Assembly: GCA_015493625.1 (NCBI GenBank)
Contig: WGCT01000275.1
Coordinates: 1 to 30,893, forward strand
Source of the DNA: Draconibacterium sp.
GTDB lineage: Bacteria > Bacteroidota > Bacteroidia > Bacteroidales > Prolixibacteraceae
Direction of reading: 5' to 3'
Length of the DNA: 30,893 nucleotides
Below the pieces are notes generated by a model that saw only the letters and a list, made by a program, of their open reading frames with translations, ran no database searches and was not told where the DNA came from. Position numbers and translations under genes: made by a program. Positions 23,343 through 30,893 of the stretch are shown here, piece after piece (positions within the stretch are counted from its first letter, which is position 1; every line of letters starts with the position of its first letter).

Positions 23343-24440
23343 TCAGAAGTAAAAAACCGGGTTGGTATTTGCCTCTGATAAATGGACTGCAAATTTAGGG
23401 AATTTTTTCGTAAGTAGCTCATAAAAAAGTTCTTTAGTGAATTGTTCACTTTCAAAATGCCCTACATCGGCAATCACAATTTTATTTTCGGCATCGAAAA
23501 ACTCGTGATATTTAAAATCGCCCGACACAAAAAAGTCTGCACCAGCTGCTATTGCACGCTTTAGAAGAAACGAACCGGCACCGCCACACACGGCAACTTT
23601 TTTTACTTTTCCCCCTTTCAGTGCCGTGTGTTTTATTACCCCGGTGTTAAATATTTGTTTAAGTTGAACGAGAAATTCTTTTTCCGATTTCGATTCGGGG
23701 AGAATACCAACCATTCCCATTCCCGATGTATTGAAATTATTGTCGAGTGAATAAATATCGTAAGCCACCTCTTCGTACGGATGCGAATTTAGCAATGCAC
23801 CAACTACTTTGCCTTGCAAATACGAAGGGAAAACCGTTTCGAAACGGGTCTCTTTTTCCGTGTGAATTTCACCTTTTTCCCCCACAAACGGAGTACTGCT
23901 CTTGTTTCCGCGGAAAGTGCCCTCGCCTTCAGAGGTAAACCCACACGAGTCGTAATTGCCAATATTTCCTGCGCCTGCAGCAAAAACAGCCTCACGAACT
24001 TTTTGGGTAAACGAATGCGGAATGTAGGTAATTAATTTTTTTAGCTGCCCTTGTGCAGGCTGCAAAACCGTACAATTTTTAAACTGAAGTTTCTCGCATA
24101 TTTTACTGTTTACACCTCCCGTTACACTATCGAGATTTGTGTGTGCCGCATAAATAGCAATATCGTTTTTTATTGCTTTTATAATGGTTCGTTCAACATA
24201 ATTTTTACCTGTAATTTTTTTTAATCCCGAAAAAATAATAGGATGGTGTGCAACAACCAACTGTGCTTTTTTTCTGATAGCCTCATCGATTACTGTTTCG
24301 GTAGCATCTAATGTAACCAGAACAGATGTTATTTCGGCATTTAAATTACCGGTTAATAATCCGGCATTATCATACGACTCCTGTAAACTTAGTGGTGCAA
24401 GATTCTCGAGAAAGCGAGTTACCTCTTTTAATTTAGCCAT
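23343..24440 (-). CDS. Nif3-like dinuclear metal centre protein
   Basis: A 365-residue member of the NIF3/YbgI family, which forms hexameric toroids with a two-metal site. The metal ligands are recognisable: HHPIIFSGLKK near residues 65-75, AAHTNLDSV near 98-106, and, at the C-terminus, VIADVGHFESEQFT with the conserved His and Glu near 328-335. An inserted CutA/PII-like domain of about 130-140 residues sits between the halves (roughly 130-265), giving the long form seen in Firmicutes and Bacteroidota; the family's role is unsettled, with proposals including GTP cyclohydrolase-like activity and metal handling. First gene of a two-gene operon with the COG1579 protein. Confidence 0.93.
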   Translation of the reverse strand: MAKLKEVTRFLENLAPLSLQESYDNAGLLTGNLNAEITSVLVTLDATETVIDEAIRKKAQLVVAHHPIIFSGLKKITGKNYVERTIIKAIKNDIAIYAAHTNLDSVTGGVNSKICEKLQFKNCTVLQPAQGQLKKLITYIPHSFTQKVREAVFAAGAGNIGNYDSCGFTSEGEGTFRGNKSSTPFVGEKGEIHTEKETRFETVFPSYLQGKVVGALLNSHPYEEVAYDIYSLDNNFNTSGMGMVGILPESKSEKEFLVQLKQIFNTGVIKHTALKGGKVKKVAVCGGAGSFLLKRAIAAGADFFVSGDFKYHEFFDAENKIVIADVGHFESEQFTKELFYELLTKKFPKFAVHLSEANTNPVFYF

Positions 24441-24627
24441 TGTCCTTTATTTTTTGTTTTTACAAAATTGACATTTTTCTTCCAATAAAGAAATAAATTA
24501 AGAATTCTGTTTTGAATGTGTTTTTGCACAAGTAAGAAAATGCCAACCACGCAAATAATCACCACAACAAGTTATTCCACCCCATTACAGCATAGGTTCA
24601 AATATTAAATAATATATATTATTGATT

Positions 24628-24654
24628 TTTACCCCAGATAAAAGTGGGGGTAAA
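24628..24654. promoter_or_regulatory. Palindrome at the -33 position of the amt promoter
   Basis: TTTACCCC (24628-24635) and GGGGTAAA (24647-24654) form a perfect 8-bp inverted repeat with an 11-base centre. Its right arm ends 12 bases before the amt -7 box, so it covers the place where a -33 element would be. It is a candidate binding site for a nitrogen-responsive regulator. Confidence 0.5.
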
Positions 24655-24666
24655 TATTTTATTGAT

Positions 24667-24674
24667 TACTTTTG
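24667..24674 (+). promoter_or_regulatory. Putative -7 promoter box of amt
   Basis: TACTTTTG, an exact TAnnTTTG match, 43 bases before the amt ATG. No -33 TTTG is present; the region is taken up by the palindrome 24628-24654. Confidence 0.5.
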
Positions 24675-24717
24675 CTGCATAGACCAAAAATAAAAATCAA
24701 AAAAAATCTAACTAATT

Positions 24718-25953
24718 ATGTTCGACATTGGGTTAACAACTTTTATGATTATTGCCACAAGTTTGGTAATGTTAATGACTCCGGGACTTGCTTTTTTTTA
24801 TGGTGGACTGGGAAGCAGAAAACACATTCTGAGTATTATGATGCAAAGTTTTGTGTCGATGGGAATTTCGTCGATACTTTGGTTTTTTATTGGATACTCG
24901 CTCTGTTTCAGTGGGAATATGGCTGATGGCACCGACTTCCTTGGTATATTAGGCAATCTCGACAAGGTATTTTTAAACGGAGTAACACCCCGCACAGTTT
25001 TTTCTCCCGACCTGAATTTCCCCGAGTATATTTTTGTTGCCTATCAAATGATGTTTGCAATTATTACTCCGGCACTAATTACCGGAGCATTCATTAACCG
25101 CGTTTCGTTTAAAGCTTACATTATTTTCCTTATTGCCTGGCAACTCTTTGTCTATTATCCTTTTGTGCATATGATTTGGGGTGGAGGAATTCTTGCCGAG
25201 TGGGGTGTACTCGATTTTGCCGGTGGAATTGTTGTTCATGCAACAGCCGGATTTGCAGCACTCGCTTCTACATTTTTTGTGGGCAAACGAAAAGACAAAA
25301 AAAGTGTTCCAAACAATATCCCGTTGGTTGCAATTGGTACCGCACTCCTTTGGTTTGGCTGGTACGGATTTAATGCAGGCAGCGAATTAAACGTAAATCA
25401 TATTACTGTGGCTGCCTTTCTTAACACCGATATTTCGGCATCGTTTGCAGCAATTACATGGCTAATTATTGAGTGGAATACAGGCAAAAAGAAACCTTCG
25501 TTTATTGGCCTAATGACCGGAGCTGTTGCCGGACTTGCAACAATTACACCGGCGGCAGGATATGTTACGCTTCCAGTGGCTGCCGTTATTGGAATTGTGG
25601 CCGGCGCAGGTTGCTACCTCGCAGTAAAATACAAAGAAAACAAAGGATGGGACGACGCACTCGATGTTTGGGGAGTTCACGGAATGGGCGGAGTAATTGG
25701 TACCATTTTGCTGGGTTTGTTTGCCACAACAACCATTAACGAAAACGGCGTAAACGGCCTTTTTTATGGTGGCGGATTTACCCTGCTTTTTAAACAGAGC
25801 GTTGCGCTTTTAATGGCTGTTGGTGCCGGATTCTTTTTTACACTCGGCATTTTAAAACTCATCAACAAAATTGTTCCGGTAAAAGTTAGCCCGCGCGAAG
25901 AAAAACAAGGACTCGACATTTCGCATCACGGTGAAGTTGCCCACGAATATTAG
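24718..25953 (+). CDS. amt: Ammonium transporter (Amt family)
   Basis: A 411-residue integral membrane protein with about 11 transmembrane segments. It begins MFDIGLTTFMIIATSLVMLMTPGLAFFYGG, the Amt N-terminus without a cleaved signal. The twin-histidine pore residues are H174 (GGIVVHATAG) and H321 (VWGVHGMGG), and the substrate-entry segment is FVHMIWGGG near 149-157. It takes up ammonium at low external concentration. Amt genes are commonly followed by a PII gene (glnK), but none follows here; the next plus-strand gene, 150 bases on, is unrelated. Regulation may act through the palindrome overlapping the promoter. Confidence 0.96.
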   Translation: MFDIGLTTFMIIATSLVMLMTPGLAFFYGGLGSRKHILSIMMQSFVSMGISSILWFFIGYSLCFSGNMADGTDFLGILGNLDKVFLNGVTPRTVFSPDLNFPEYIFVAYQMMFAIITPALITGAFINRVSFKAYIIFLIAWQLFVYYPFVHMIWGGGILAEWGVLDFAGGIVVHATAGFAALASTFFVGKRKDKKSVPNNIPLVAIGTALLWFGWYGFNAGSELNVNHITVAAFLNTDISASFAAITWLIIEWNTGKKKPSFIGLMTGAVAGLATITPAAGYVTLPVAAVIGIVAGAGCYLAVKYKENKGWDDALDVWGVHGMGGVIGTILLGLFATTTINENGVNGLFYGGGFTLLFKQSVALLMAVGAGFFFTLGILKLINKIVPVKVSPREEKQGLDISHHGEVAHEY

Positions 25954-26077
25954 TTATACTGAACTCAAAACAAACTGTATTTATGGGGTAAAATGAAGTA
26001 AAAATGACTTTTCCTATTCATTTAGAATGATTTCCAAAAATATTTATTGAATCTTTCGGGTGTTAATAAAAAATTTA

Positions 26078-26085
26078 TACTTTTG
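26078..26085 (+). promoter_or_regulatory. Putative -7 promoter box of the DUF177-rpmF operon
   Basis: TACTTTTG, an exact TAnnTTTG match, 18 bases before the GTG start at 26104. If it is real, an upstream TTG start at 26047 would lie before the transcript and can be excluded. Confidence 0.5.
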
Positions 26086-26103
26086 CATCACTTTTTTCGA
26101 ATC

Positions 26104-26646
26104 GTGAGCTGGAAATCGAAATACAATATTGAATTTAAAGGTCTTGTTGAAGGACTGCACGATTTCGAATTTGAAGTTGACAATACGTTCTTTGAGCATT
26201 TTGAAAATAGTTTGGTTGACAATGGAGATGTAACGGTAAACGTTCAGCTTGAAAAACGAAGTGCATTTATAAAATTGCATTTCAAAATAAAAGGGTGGAT
26301 TGAACTTACCTGCGACCGATGCCTCGATAATTACCGGCAAAAAATTAAAAGCAAAACAGAGCTTTTTGTAAAATTCGGTGAAAAAAAGTTCGAGGAGGGA
26401 GAGAATTTAATTTGGGTTCTCCCCGAGCAACACCACATTGATTTAACACAAACAATATACGAATACATAACATTAAGTATTCCTTTGCGGCACGTTCACC
26501 CGAAAGATAAAGATGGGAAGAGAGCTTGCAACAAAGAGATGCTCGACAAATTAAAAAACTATATGCATGTCGACAAAGGAGAAGAAGAGGAACCGACAAC
26601 CGATCCACGTTGGGATGCATTAAAAAATTTAGGAAATAATAATTAA
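26104..26646 (+). CDS. DUF177/YceD family protein
   Basis: A 180-residue protein of the DUF177 (YceD) family, linked in E. coli and plants to accumulation of 23S rRNA and large-subunit assembly. GTG at 26104 is chosen as start because a promoter-like box lies just upstream and the first residues (SWKSKYNIEFKGLVEGLHDFEFEVD) already match the family's N-terminus. The conserved CxxC, TCDRCLDNY, is at C70-C73, after GWIEL. The C-terminal portion has DPRWDALKNL, the family's terminal signature. It lies 14 bases before rpmF, the very common DUF177-rpmF pair. Confidence 0.92.
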   Translation: MSWKSKYNIEFKGLVEGLHDFEFEVDNTFFEHFENSLVDNGDVTVNVQLEKRSAFIKLHFKIKGWIELTCDRCLDNYRQKIKSKTELFVKFGEKKFEEGENLIWVLPEQHHIDLTQTIYEYITLSIPLRHVHPKDKDGKRACNKEMLDKLKNYMHVDKGEEEEPTTDPRWDALKNLGNNN

Positions 26647-26660
26647 ATAATATATATATT

Positions 26661-26846
26661 ATGGCACATCCAAAGCATAAAATATCAAAATCGAGAAGAG
26701 ATAAAAGGCGTACACATTACAAAGCCACTCTTCCAACGCTGGCAACTTGTTCGAATTGCGGAACAACTGTAAAATACCACACGGTTTGTCCCGAGTGCGG
26801 ATATTACAGAGGAAAGCAGGTTATTGAAAAAGACATTGCAGTTTAA
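26661..26846 (+). CDS. rpmF: 50S ribosomal protein L32
   Basis: A 61-residue ribosomal protein beginning MAHPKHKISKSRRDKRRTHY, the Bacteroidota form of the usual MAVPKRKTSKSRRDKRR start. The zinc-ribbon cysteines are CSNC and CPEC (CxxC motifs in TCSNCGT and VCPECGYYRG). It is in the large ribosomal subunit. It is co-transcribed with the DUF177 gene and is followed at once by an intrinsic terminator whose stem begins inside its stop codon. In many bacteria plsX lies between rpmF and fabH; here it does not. Confidence 0.98.
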   Translation: MAHPKHKISKSRRDKRRTHYKATLPTLATCSNCGTTVKYHTVCPECGYYRGKQVIEKDIAV

Positions 26847-26870
26847 ACCGGATTTTATCCGGTTTTTTTT
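26845..26870 (+). terminator. Intrinsic terminator after rpmF
   Basis: AAACCGGAT (26845-26853) and ATCCGGTTT (26857-26865) form a 9-bp perfect stem with a 3-base loop, followed by a run of T to about 26871. The stem overlaps the last two bases of the rpmF stop codon. Confidence 0.9.
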
Positions 26871-27011
26871 TGCCTGAATTTTGCCTGTTTCTCTCCCCCC
26901 AAAACCATCTTCGCTTAACCTGCTGAATCTTGCTGTGCTAATTGATTTTTCGACCTTCTCAATAGATTATTCTAATAAATAAACGGCTTTTAAAAAGCCA
27001 CTCTTTAATTC

Positions 27012-27043
27012 TTTGTTAATACCCGATTTAACTTCTATATTCG
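27012..27043 (+). promoter_or_regulatory. Putative promoter of fabH
   Basis: TTTG (27012-27015) followed after 20 bases by TATATTCG (27036-27043), one mismatch from TAnnTTTG. The spacing is ideal for the Bacteroidota vegetative sigma factor, and the box lies 57 bases before the ATG. Together with the terminator after rpmF it separates fabH from the ribosomal operon. Confidence 0.55.
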
Positions 27044-27100
27044 CACCCGATTTTAAACCGCACGGTTATTATTCAATAAATAATAAATCAAAAAAAAACG

Positions 27101-28099
27101 ATGACTAAAACAAGAGCAGTTATTACTGGCGTTGGCGCATATTTACCCGAATACCGATTAACAAACGACGAACTAAGTAAAATGGTCGACACTTCGGACG
27201 AGTGGATAATGAAACGCATTGGAATAAAAGAGCGACGCATATTAAAAGAAGAGGGCAAAGCAACCAGCGACATGGCTGCCGAAGCCGTTAAAGAGTTGTT
27301 AAAAAAAACAGACACACCTCCATCGGAAATTGACCTGTTAATTTGTGCTACCATTACGCCCGACATGCCTTTCCCGGCAACAGCAAATATTATTGCCGAC
27401 AAGGTTGGCATTCATAACTCGTGGAGTTTCGATATGAATGCAGCCTGTTCCGGGTTTATTTTTACTCTTGCTACTGCTACACAGTTTATCGAATCGGGGC
27501 GATATAAAAAAGTAATTGTTGTTGGAGCCGACATGATGTCGTCGATTATTAATTACAACGACCGTACAACTTGTCCGCTTTTTGGCGATGCAGCGGCAGC
27601 CGTTTTGCTTGAACCAACCACCGAAGATTTGGGAATAGTCGACTACATTAACCGGGTTGACGGGTTGGGAAGACACCACCTGCACATGAAAGCGGGAGGG
27701 TCGCTTCTTCCGGCATCGACAGAAACCATAAAAAACGAACAGCATTTTGTTTATCAGGAAGGGCAGGCCGTTTTTAAAGCAGCTGTTTCGAGCATGGCCG
27801 ATGTGGCAGTTGAAATTATGGACAGGCACAATCTATCTTCCGACGATATTGCCTGGTTGGTTCCACATCAGGCAAACCTCAGAATTATCGATGCCACAGC
27901 ACGCAGGATGAATTTAAATCCCGATAAAGTTTTCGTAAATATTCAGAAATACGGAAACACAACGGCAGCTACAATTCCACTCTGTTTGTGGGATTTTGAA
28001 AAAAAATTAAAAAAAGGAGACAACATTATTCTGGCAGCTTTTGGCGCGGGTTTTACCTGGGGAAGTCTCTATTTAAAGTGGGGTTACAATACAAAATAA
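27101..28099 (+). CDS. fabH: 3-oxoacyl-ACP synthase III (FabH)
   Basis: A 332-residue thiolase-fold condensing enzyme that starts fatty acid synthesis by joining acetyl-CoA (or a branched primer) with malonyl-ACP. The catalytic triad is visible: C116 in NAACSGF, H256 in [10 protein letters not shown] and N286 in KYGNTTAAT. The N-terminus [22 protein letters not shown] and the [14 protein letters not shown] segment are typical. Length is usual. It follows the rpmF operon after 254 bases with its own promoter, not directly coupled to it. Confidence 0.97.
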   Translation: MTKTRAVITGVGAYLPEYRLTNDELSKMVDTSDEWIMKRIGIKERRILKEEGKATSDMAAEAVKELLKKTDTPPSEIDLLICATITPDMPFPATANIIADKVGIHNSWSFDMNAACSGFIFTLATATQFIESGRYKKVIVVGADMMSSIINYNDRTTCPLFGDAAAAVLLEPTTEDLGIVDYINRVDGLGRHHLHMKAGGSLLPASTETIKNEQHFVYQEGQAVFKAAVSSMADVAVEIMDRHNLSSDDIAWLVPHQANLRIIDATARRMNLNPDKVFVNIQKYGNTTAATIPLCLWDFEKKLKKGDNIILAAFGAGFTWGSLYLKWGYNTK

Positions 28100-28374
28100 T
28101 TAAATGGAACTCCGGATTGTAACAGTTGAACAATCTGTCTGAGACATGCGAAATAGCAGCAATGAATAAACCTGCGTGAGTTAAATTGCAACACAGGGAG
28201 GAACATCCTTTTCAACCAATGAAAACGTCAGGTACAATTCTGAATATTCATTCGTCTTTTAATTTCAATAAACGCTAAATCATTTTGCTGAAGAAGTAAA
28301 AAGTCGTAATTTCAAAGCTCTTAATTTTTTGTAAATTACATTTCAATAATACGATAAAAAAAAACCAAAAAGAT

Positions 28375-28764
28375 ATGGCAAAACAAAACTCAAGACCTTA
28401 TGGAGACGGAACAGGCTCGTCGATAAATATTATAAGCGAAGGAACTGTAATTAAAGGCGATATAGTTGCCAACGGCGACATTAGAATTGACGGTGAACTC
28501 ACCGGGAATCTATCGGCAAAAGGTAGGCTTGTTGTGGGGCCAAAAGGAAAAATTGAAGGTAAAATTACCTGTAACAACGTTGAAGTTTCGGGGTTTATAA
28601 AAGGAAAAGTTACTGCCAGCGAGTTGTTAAATATGAAATCAACATCGAAAATAGAGGGCGACATTATTACCGGCAAATTATCGGTTGAACCCGGATCGAC
28701 CTTTACCGGAACCTGTGCTATGCGGGGCACACATCCAATAAATGAAACAGCAGAAGAAAAATAA
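28375..28764 (+). CDS. Bactofilin (polymer-forming cytoskeletal protein)
   Basis: A 129-residue bactofilin. The core (about 16-115) is a right-handed beta-helix with six- to seven-residue repeats, seen as IKGDIVANGDIRIDGELTGN and VVGPKGKIEGKITCNNVEV, flanked by short flexible ends (N-terminal MAKQNSRPYGDGTGSS, C-terminal NETAEEK). Bactofilins polymerise without nucleotides into filaments, often at the membrane, and help shape cells. It overlaps the next gene by 23 bases, which couples it to the ATP synthase accessory gene. Confidence 0.95.
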   Translation: MAKQNSRPYGDGTGSSINIISEGTVIKGDIVANGDIRIDGELTGNLSAKGRLVVGPKGKIEGKITCNNVEVSGFIKGKVTASELLNMKSTSKIEGDIITGKLSVEPGSTFTGTCAMRGTHPINETAEEK

Positions 28765-28960
28765 AGAAAGACTCGACACTTTTATTCGTTTCACAAGTCT
28801 CGGTTTCGAAATGATGGCTATTATCGGGCTGGGAACATTTCTGGGGTTTAAGGCAGACCAGTGGCTGAAGAATGATTTTAAACTATTTACACTAATTTTA
28901 ATGATACTTTCGGCGGTTGGAGCTATTTTTTACGGAACCCGGAATCTGCTAAAGAAATAA
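28742..28960 (+). CDS. AtpZ/AtpI-family ATP synthase accessory protein
   Basis: A 72-residue membrane protein with two transmembrane segments, about 18-37 (FTSLGFEMMAIIGLGTFLGF) and 47-66 (FTLILMILSAVGAIFYGT). Between them, KADQWLKND matches the family's conserved G-x-x-x-D loop. AtpZ/AtpI proteins help assemble the c-ring of F-type ATP synthase or supply Mg/Ca. The start overlaps the end of the bactofilin gene by 23 bases; three bases separate it from the next gene. Confidence 0.87.
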   Translation: MKQQKKNKERLDTFIRFTSLGFEMMAIIGLGTFLGFKADQWLKNDFKLFTLILMILSAVGAIFYGTRNLLKK

Positions 28961-28963
28961 AAA

Positions 28964-29335
28964 ATGAAGCACTTTATTATAAAATTATCGGTATTAACAG
29001 GTGCAATTGCACTACTTGGCTGGTTGGTTTTTTCGTTTTTCCTTCAAAACTATTACTTGCCAATTTTACCCGGACTATTACTTTTTTTCTTTGTAGTTAC
29101 GCTGCTCATTCATGCATATCAAATTAATTTGGCAAAAAAAGATATGGGCAAATTTACACGCAGCATTATGCTCATTACATTTTTTAAGCTAATTTTATTT
29201 TCGGCTGTTGCCATTACTTATATTGCTTTTGCCCCACAAAATGCACTTGTTTTTGTGGTATGTTTAATGTTTCTCTATCTCATTTTTACCTTTTTTGAAG
29301 TTTCCGAAATTAGTCGTATCTCACGAAAAAAGTGA
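28964..29335 (+). CDS. Membrane protein preceding atpB (AtpI/subunit-I-like position)
   Basis: A 123-residue protein with about four transmembrane segments (approximately 7-28, 33-51, 64-86 and 90-110) and a cytoplasmic loop with YQINLAKKDMGKFTRS between the second and third. By position and shape it corresponds to the four-helix subunit I/UncI that sits between AtpZ and AtpB in many operons, but sequence similarity alone is not enough to name it. A charged C-terminus (SEISRISRKK) is likely cytoplasmic. Start ATG lies three bases after the AtpZ-like gene. Confidence 0.8.
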   Translation: MKHFIIKLSVLTGAIALLGWLVFSFFLQNYYLPILPGLLLFFFVVTLLIHAYQINLAKKDMGKFTRSIMLITFFKLILFSAVAITYIAFAPQNALVFVVCLMFLYLIFTFFEVSEISRISRKK

Positions 29336-29551
29336 AATTAAGGCTATTTCCCCCCTTAATGCAGTCGACACATTGCAACACCATTTGAACACAGTGAAAT
29401 AATCATGAAAAATTCATACGACAACAGTAAATTTTTAAACAAATCTCCCATAAAGTTGTTGTAAATCTCAGAAATAACATCAATATATTTAAACTAAAAT
29501 CAAGCAAAAGTTTGTTACACAAACATTTTAAAAATAACTTAATTCTAACTT

Positions 29552-29585
29552 CTGTTTTTGAAATGACTTTTTATTTCAAAAACAG
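29552..29585. repeat. Perfect 13-bp inverted repeat upstream of atpB
   Basis: CTGTTTTTGAAAT (29552-29564) and ATTTCAAAAACAG (29573-29585) with an 8-base loop. It lies 217 bases after the previous gene and about 55 before the -7 box, and is not followed by a clear T run. It could be a weak terminator for the upstream transcript or an operator. Confidence 0.65.
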
Positions 29586-29640
29586 CATTATTTATACAAC
29601 TAAATTTTGTGTTTTTTATCCCGACATTGAAAAAATCTTC

Positions 29641-29648
29641 TAAATTTG
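29641..29648 (+). promoter_or_regulatory. Putative -7 promoter box of the atp operon
   Basis: TAAATTTG, an exact TAnnTTTG match, 26 bases before the atpB ATG. No convincing -33 TTTG at the usual distance. Confidence 0.5.
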
Positions 29649-29674
29649 TAGGCACTTGATAAACTAAAAAAACT

Positions 29675-30793
29675 ATGCATAAGTTTTCGAAAGCAACATA
29701 TATATTTATTGTACTTTTTTTAGCAGGAGTTACTCCTCTGCTTGCTCAGCACGACAACAAAGCAAAGCACGAACAGAAAGCAGACAAACACGAAGAGCAA
29801 GCTTTTGATGCAGGAAAGTTTGTTGTGCATCACGTATCCGATGCATACGATTATCACATTGTTTCGTTTGGCAACACAAACATAACCATCCCGCTACCGG
29901 TTATTCTCTATTCAAAACATCCCGAATTACACGAAGGAAAAAGTTTTCATGTTTTCATGTCAACAAAATTTCGTCATGAACATGCCGATTATAAAGGATT
30001 CCGAATCTCGGAACAAAAAGATTACGAAGGAAAAATTGTAGAGCTAAATGCAGAAGGACAGGAAATTGGTAGACCTTTTGACCTGTCTATCACAAAAACT
30101 GTTGCCGGAATACTTGTTTCGATTATATTAATTTTCTCCGTTCTTTTTTCGGTTAAACATATGATGAAAAAGAATAAAGGGAAATCACCAAAAGGAATTC
30201 AGAATATTGTGGAACCCATTGTTCTTTTTATTCGCGACGAGATTGCAAAGCCAACAATAGGAGACAAAAAATACGAAAAGTTTATGCCTTTTTTGCTAAC
30301 GCTTTTCTTTTTCATTTTAGCAAACGATATTTTAGGACTCATTCCGTTCCCGCCATTTTCGGCAAATGTAACCGGAAACATTACGGTAACCATGGTTTTG
30401 GCACTGTTTACGTTTGTAATTACAACCATTAACGGCAATAAACATTATTGGAAAGAGATATACAACCCCGATGTACCCTGGTGGTTAAAATACCCTTTCC
30501 CGCTAATGCCGATTGTTGAGTTAACCGGAGTGATTACAAAACCGTTTGTATTAATGGTGCGGCTGTTTGCAAATATGTTGGCAGGACATATGATTGTTAC
30601 TGTTTTTGTAAGTTTAATATTTGTTTTTGCCCATTTAATGGGGCCGGCGGCCGGATATGCAATAAGTCCGGTATCGGTAGGGTTTTCGGTGTTTATTTTA
30701 TTACTCGACATTTTAGTGTCGTTTATACAAGCTTATGTTTTTACATTGTTGTCGGCACTCTATTTTGGAATGGCGACAGCAGACCATCATTAA
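29675..30793 (+). CDS. atpB: F-type ATP synthase subunit a
   Basis: A 372-residue form of subunit a, much longer than the roughly 270-residue enterobacterial protein. An N-terminal signal-like segment (MHKFSKATYIFIVLFLAGVTPLLAQ) is followed by a histidine- and lysine-rich periplasmic domain (about 26-140, HDNKAKHEQKADKHEE), a long form I associate with Bacteroidota AtpB. The membrane part starts near 141. The proton-channel arginine is R296 in FVLMVRLFANMLAGH, with LTGVITKPF just before it. Further helices end with YVFTLLSALYF. Subunit a forms the two half-channels facing the c-ring. It is followed by atpE, 24 bases on. Confidence 0.96.
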   Translation: MHKFSKATYIFIVLFLAGVTPLLAQHDNKAKHEQKADKHEEQAFDAGKFVVHHVSDAYDYHIVSFGNTNITIPLPVILYSKHPELHEGKSFHVFMSTKFRHEHADYKGFRISEQKDYEGKIVELNAEGQEIGRPFDLSITKTVAGILVSIILIFSVLFSVKHMMKKNKGKSPKGIQNIVEPIVLFIRDEIAKPTIGDKKYEKFMPFLLTLFFFILANDILGLIPFPPFSANVTGNITVTMVLALFTFVITTINGNKHYWKEIYNPDVPWWLKYPFPLMPIVELTGVITKPFVLMVRLFANMLAGHMIVTVFVSLIFVFAHLMGPAAGYAISPVSVGFSVFILLLDILVSFIQAYVFTLLSALYFGMATADHH

Positions 30794-30817
30794 TATTAAT
30801 TATTTAAATTAAATGCT

Positions 30818-30893
30818 ATGTTATCAGCAATTTTAACTGTATTACTTCAAGCCGCCACCGCCGCCACAGTCGGTAAAATGGGTGCTGCTATTG
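30818..30893 (+). CDS. atpE: F-type ATP synthase subunit c, N-terminal part (cut by window edge)
   Basis: Only the first 25 codons are in the window: MLSAILTVLLQAATAATVGKMGAA, a hydrophobic alanine-rich helix that fits the first transmembrane segment of subunit c. The start is the ATG at 30818; an ATG five bases upstream is out of frame and ends after seven codons. Its place right after atpB supports the call. Subunit c forms the rotating proton-carrying ring. Confidence 0.85.
   Translation, partial: MLSAILTVLLQAATAATVGKMGAAI

Larger units (their letters stand above)
29336..29674. other. 339-base intergenic region before atpB
   Basis: Very AT-rich. It holds a strong 13-bp hairpin (29552-29585) and a promoter-like -7 box (29641-29648), so atpB probably begins a new transcript. 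The first 200 bases contain nothing I recognise. Confidence 0.5.

Noticed and set aside
1..30893. tRNA, rRNA, CRISPR arrays, insertion sequences, prophage genes
   Set aside because: None recognised on either strand; genes are housekeeping or chromosomal accessory types, and the repeats seen are short intergenic elements without spacers or transposase frames.

Overview
The window is an AT-rich chromosomal segment of a bacterium of the phylum Bacteroidota, most likely a marine or anaerobic Marinilabiliales/Prolixibacteraceae-like lineage. The phylum rests on several signs: a type IX secretion gene (porQ), the order porQ-cmk-ispH, a bactofilin-atpZ-atpB-atpE block with an extended periplasmic N-terminus on AtpB, and many upstream regions carrying the Bacteroidota -7 promoter box TAnnTTTG with no obvious Shine-Dalgarno sites. 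The family-level placement is an inference from gene order and protein style.

Region by region: 1-4881 is the end of the division and cell-wall (dcw) cluster: ftsQ (cut by the window edge), ftsA, two different ftsZ genes in tandem, and a GatB/YqeY gene. 4944-5372 is a small secreted DUF2141 protein, followed by a 60% GC island. 5642-11584 looks like a corrinoid-dependent methyl-transfer locus: a CobW-type GTPase, a stand-alone homocysteine S-methyltransferase domain, a URO-D/MtaA-type methyltransferase fused to two thioredoxin-like domains, a corrinoid protein, and a divergent AraC-type regulator. 11653-18908 holds an orphan zinc-ribbon protein, an exported peroxiredoxin, mfd and leuS. 19228-22451 holds a small tail-anchored protein, porQ, cmk and ispH. 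22537-24440 is a two-gene minus-strand operon (Nif3-like protein, then a coiled-coil zinc-ribbon protein). 24718-28099 holds amt, a DUF177 gene, rpmF and fabH. 28375-30893 holds a bactofilin and the start of the F-type ATP synthase operon.

Most of the window is core housekeeping. Two parts stand out. First, the tandem ftsZ pair: the downstream copy keeps the usual C-terminal partner-binding peptide, while the upstream copy has lost it, carries a different aromatic/acidic tail and has an altered loop, yet keeps its GTPase motifs. This suggests a specialised second tubulin in the division machine. Second, the methyl-transfer locus, where the methyltransferase carries a CxxC thioredoxin-like domain followed by a cysteine-less relative of a redox domain, next to a corrinoid protein and a homocysteine acceptor enzyme. 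Its methyl donor cannot be read from the sequence.

No rRNA, tRNA, CRISPR array, intact insertion sequence or prophage was seen. Non-coding structure includes a REP-like inverted-repeat mosaic (6563-6776), a heptamer tandem repeat (12222-12252), two strong terminators (22482-22516, 26845-26870), palindromes at the amt, hmt and corrinoid-gene promoters, and a 13-bp perfect hairpin upstream of atpB.
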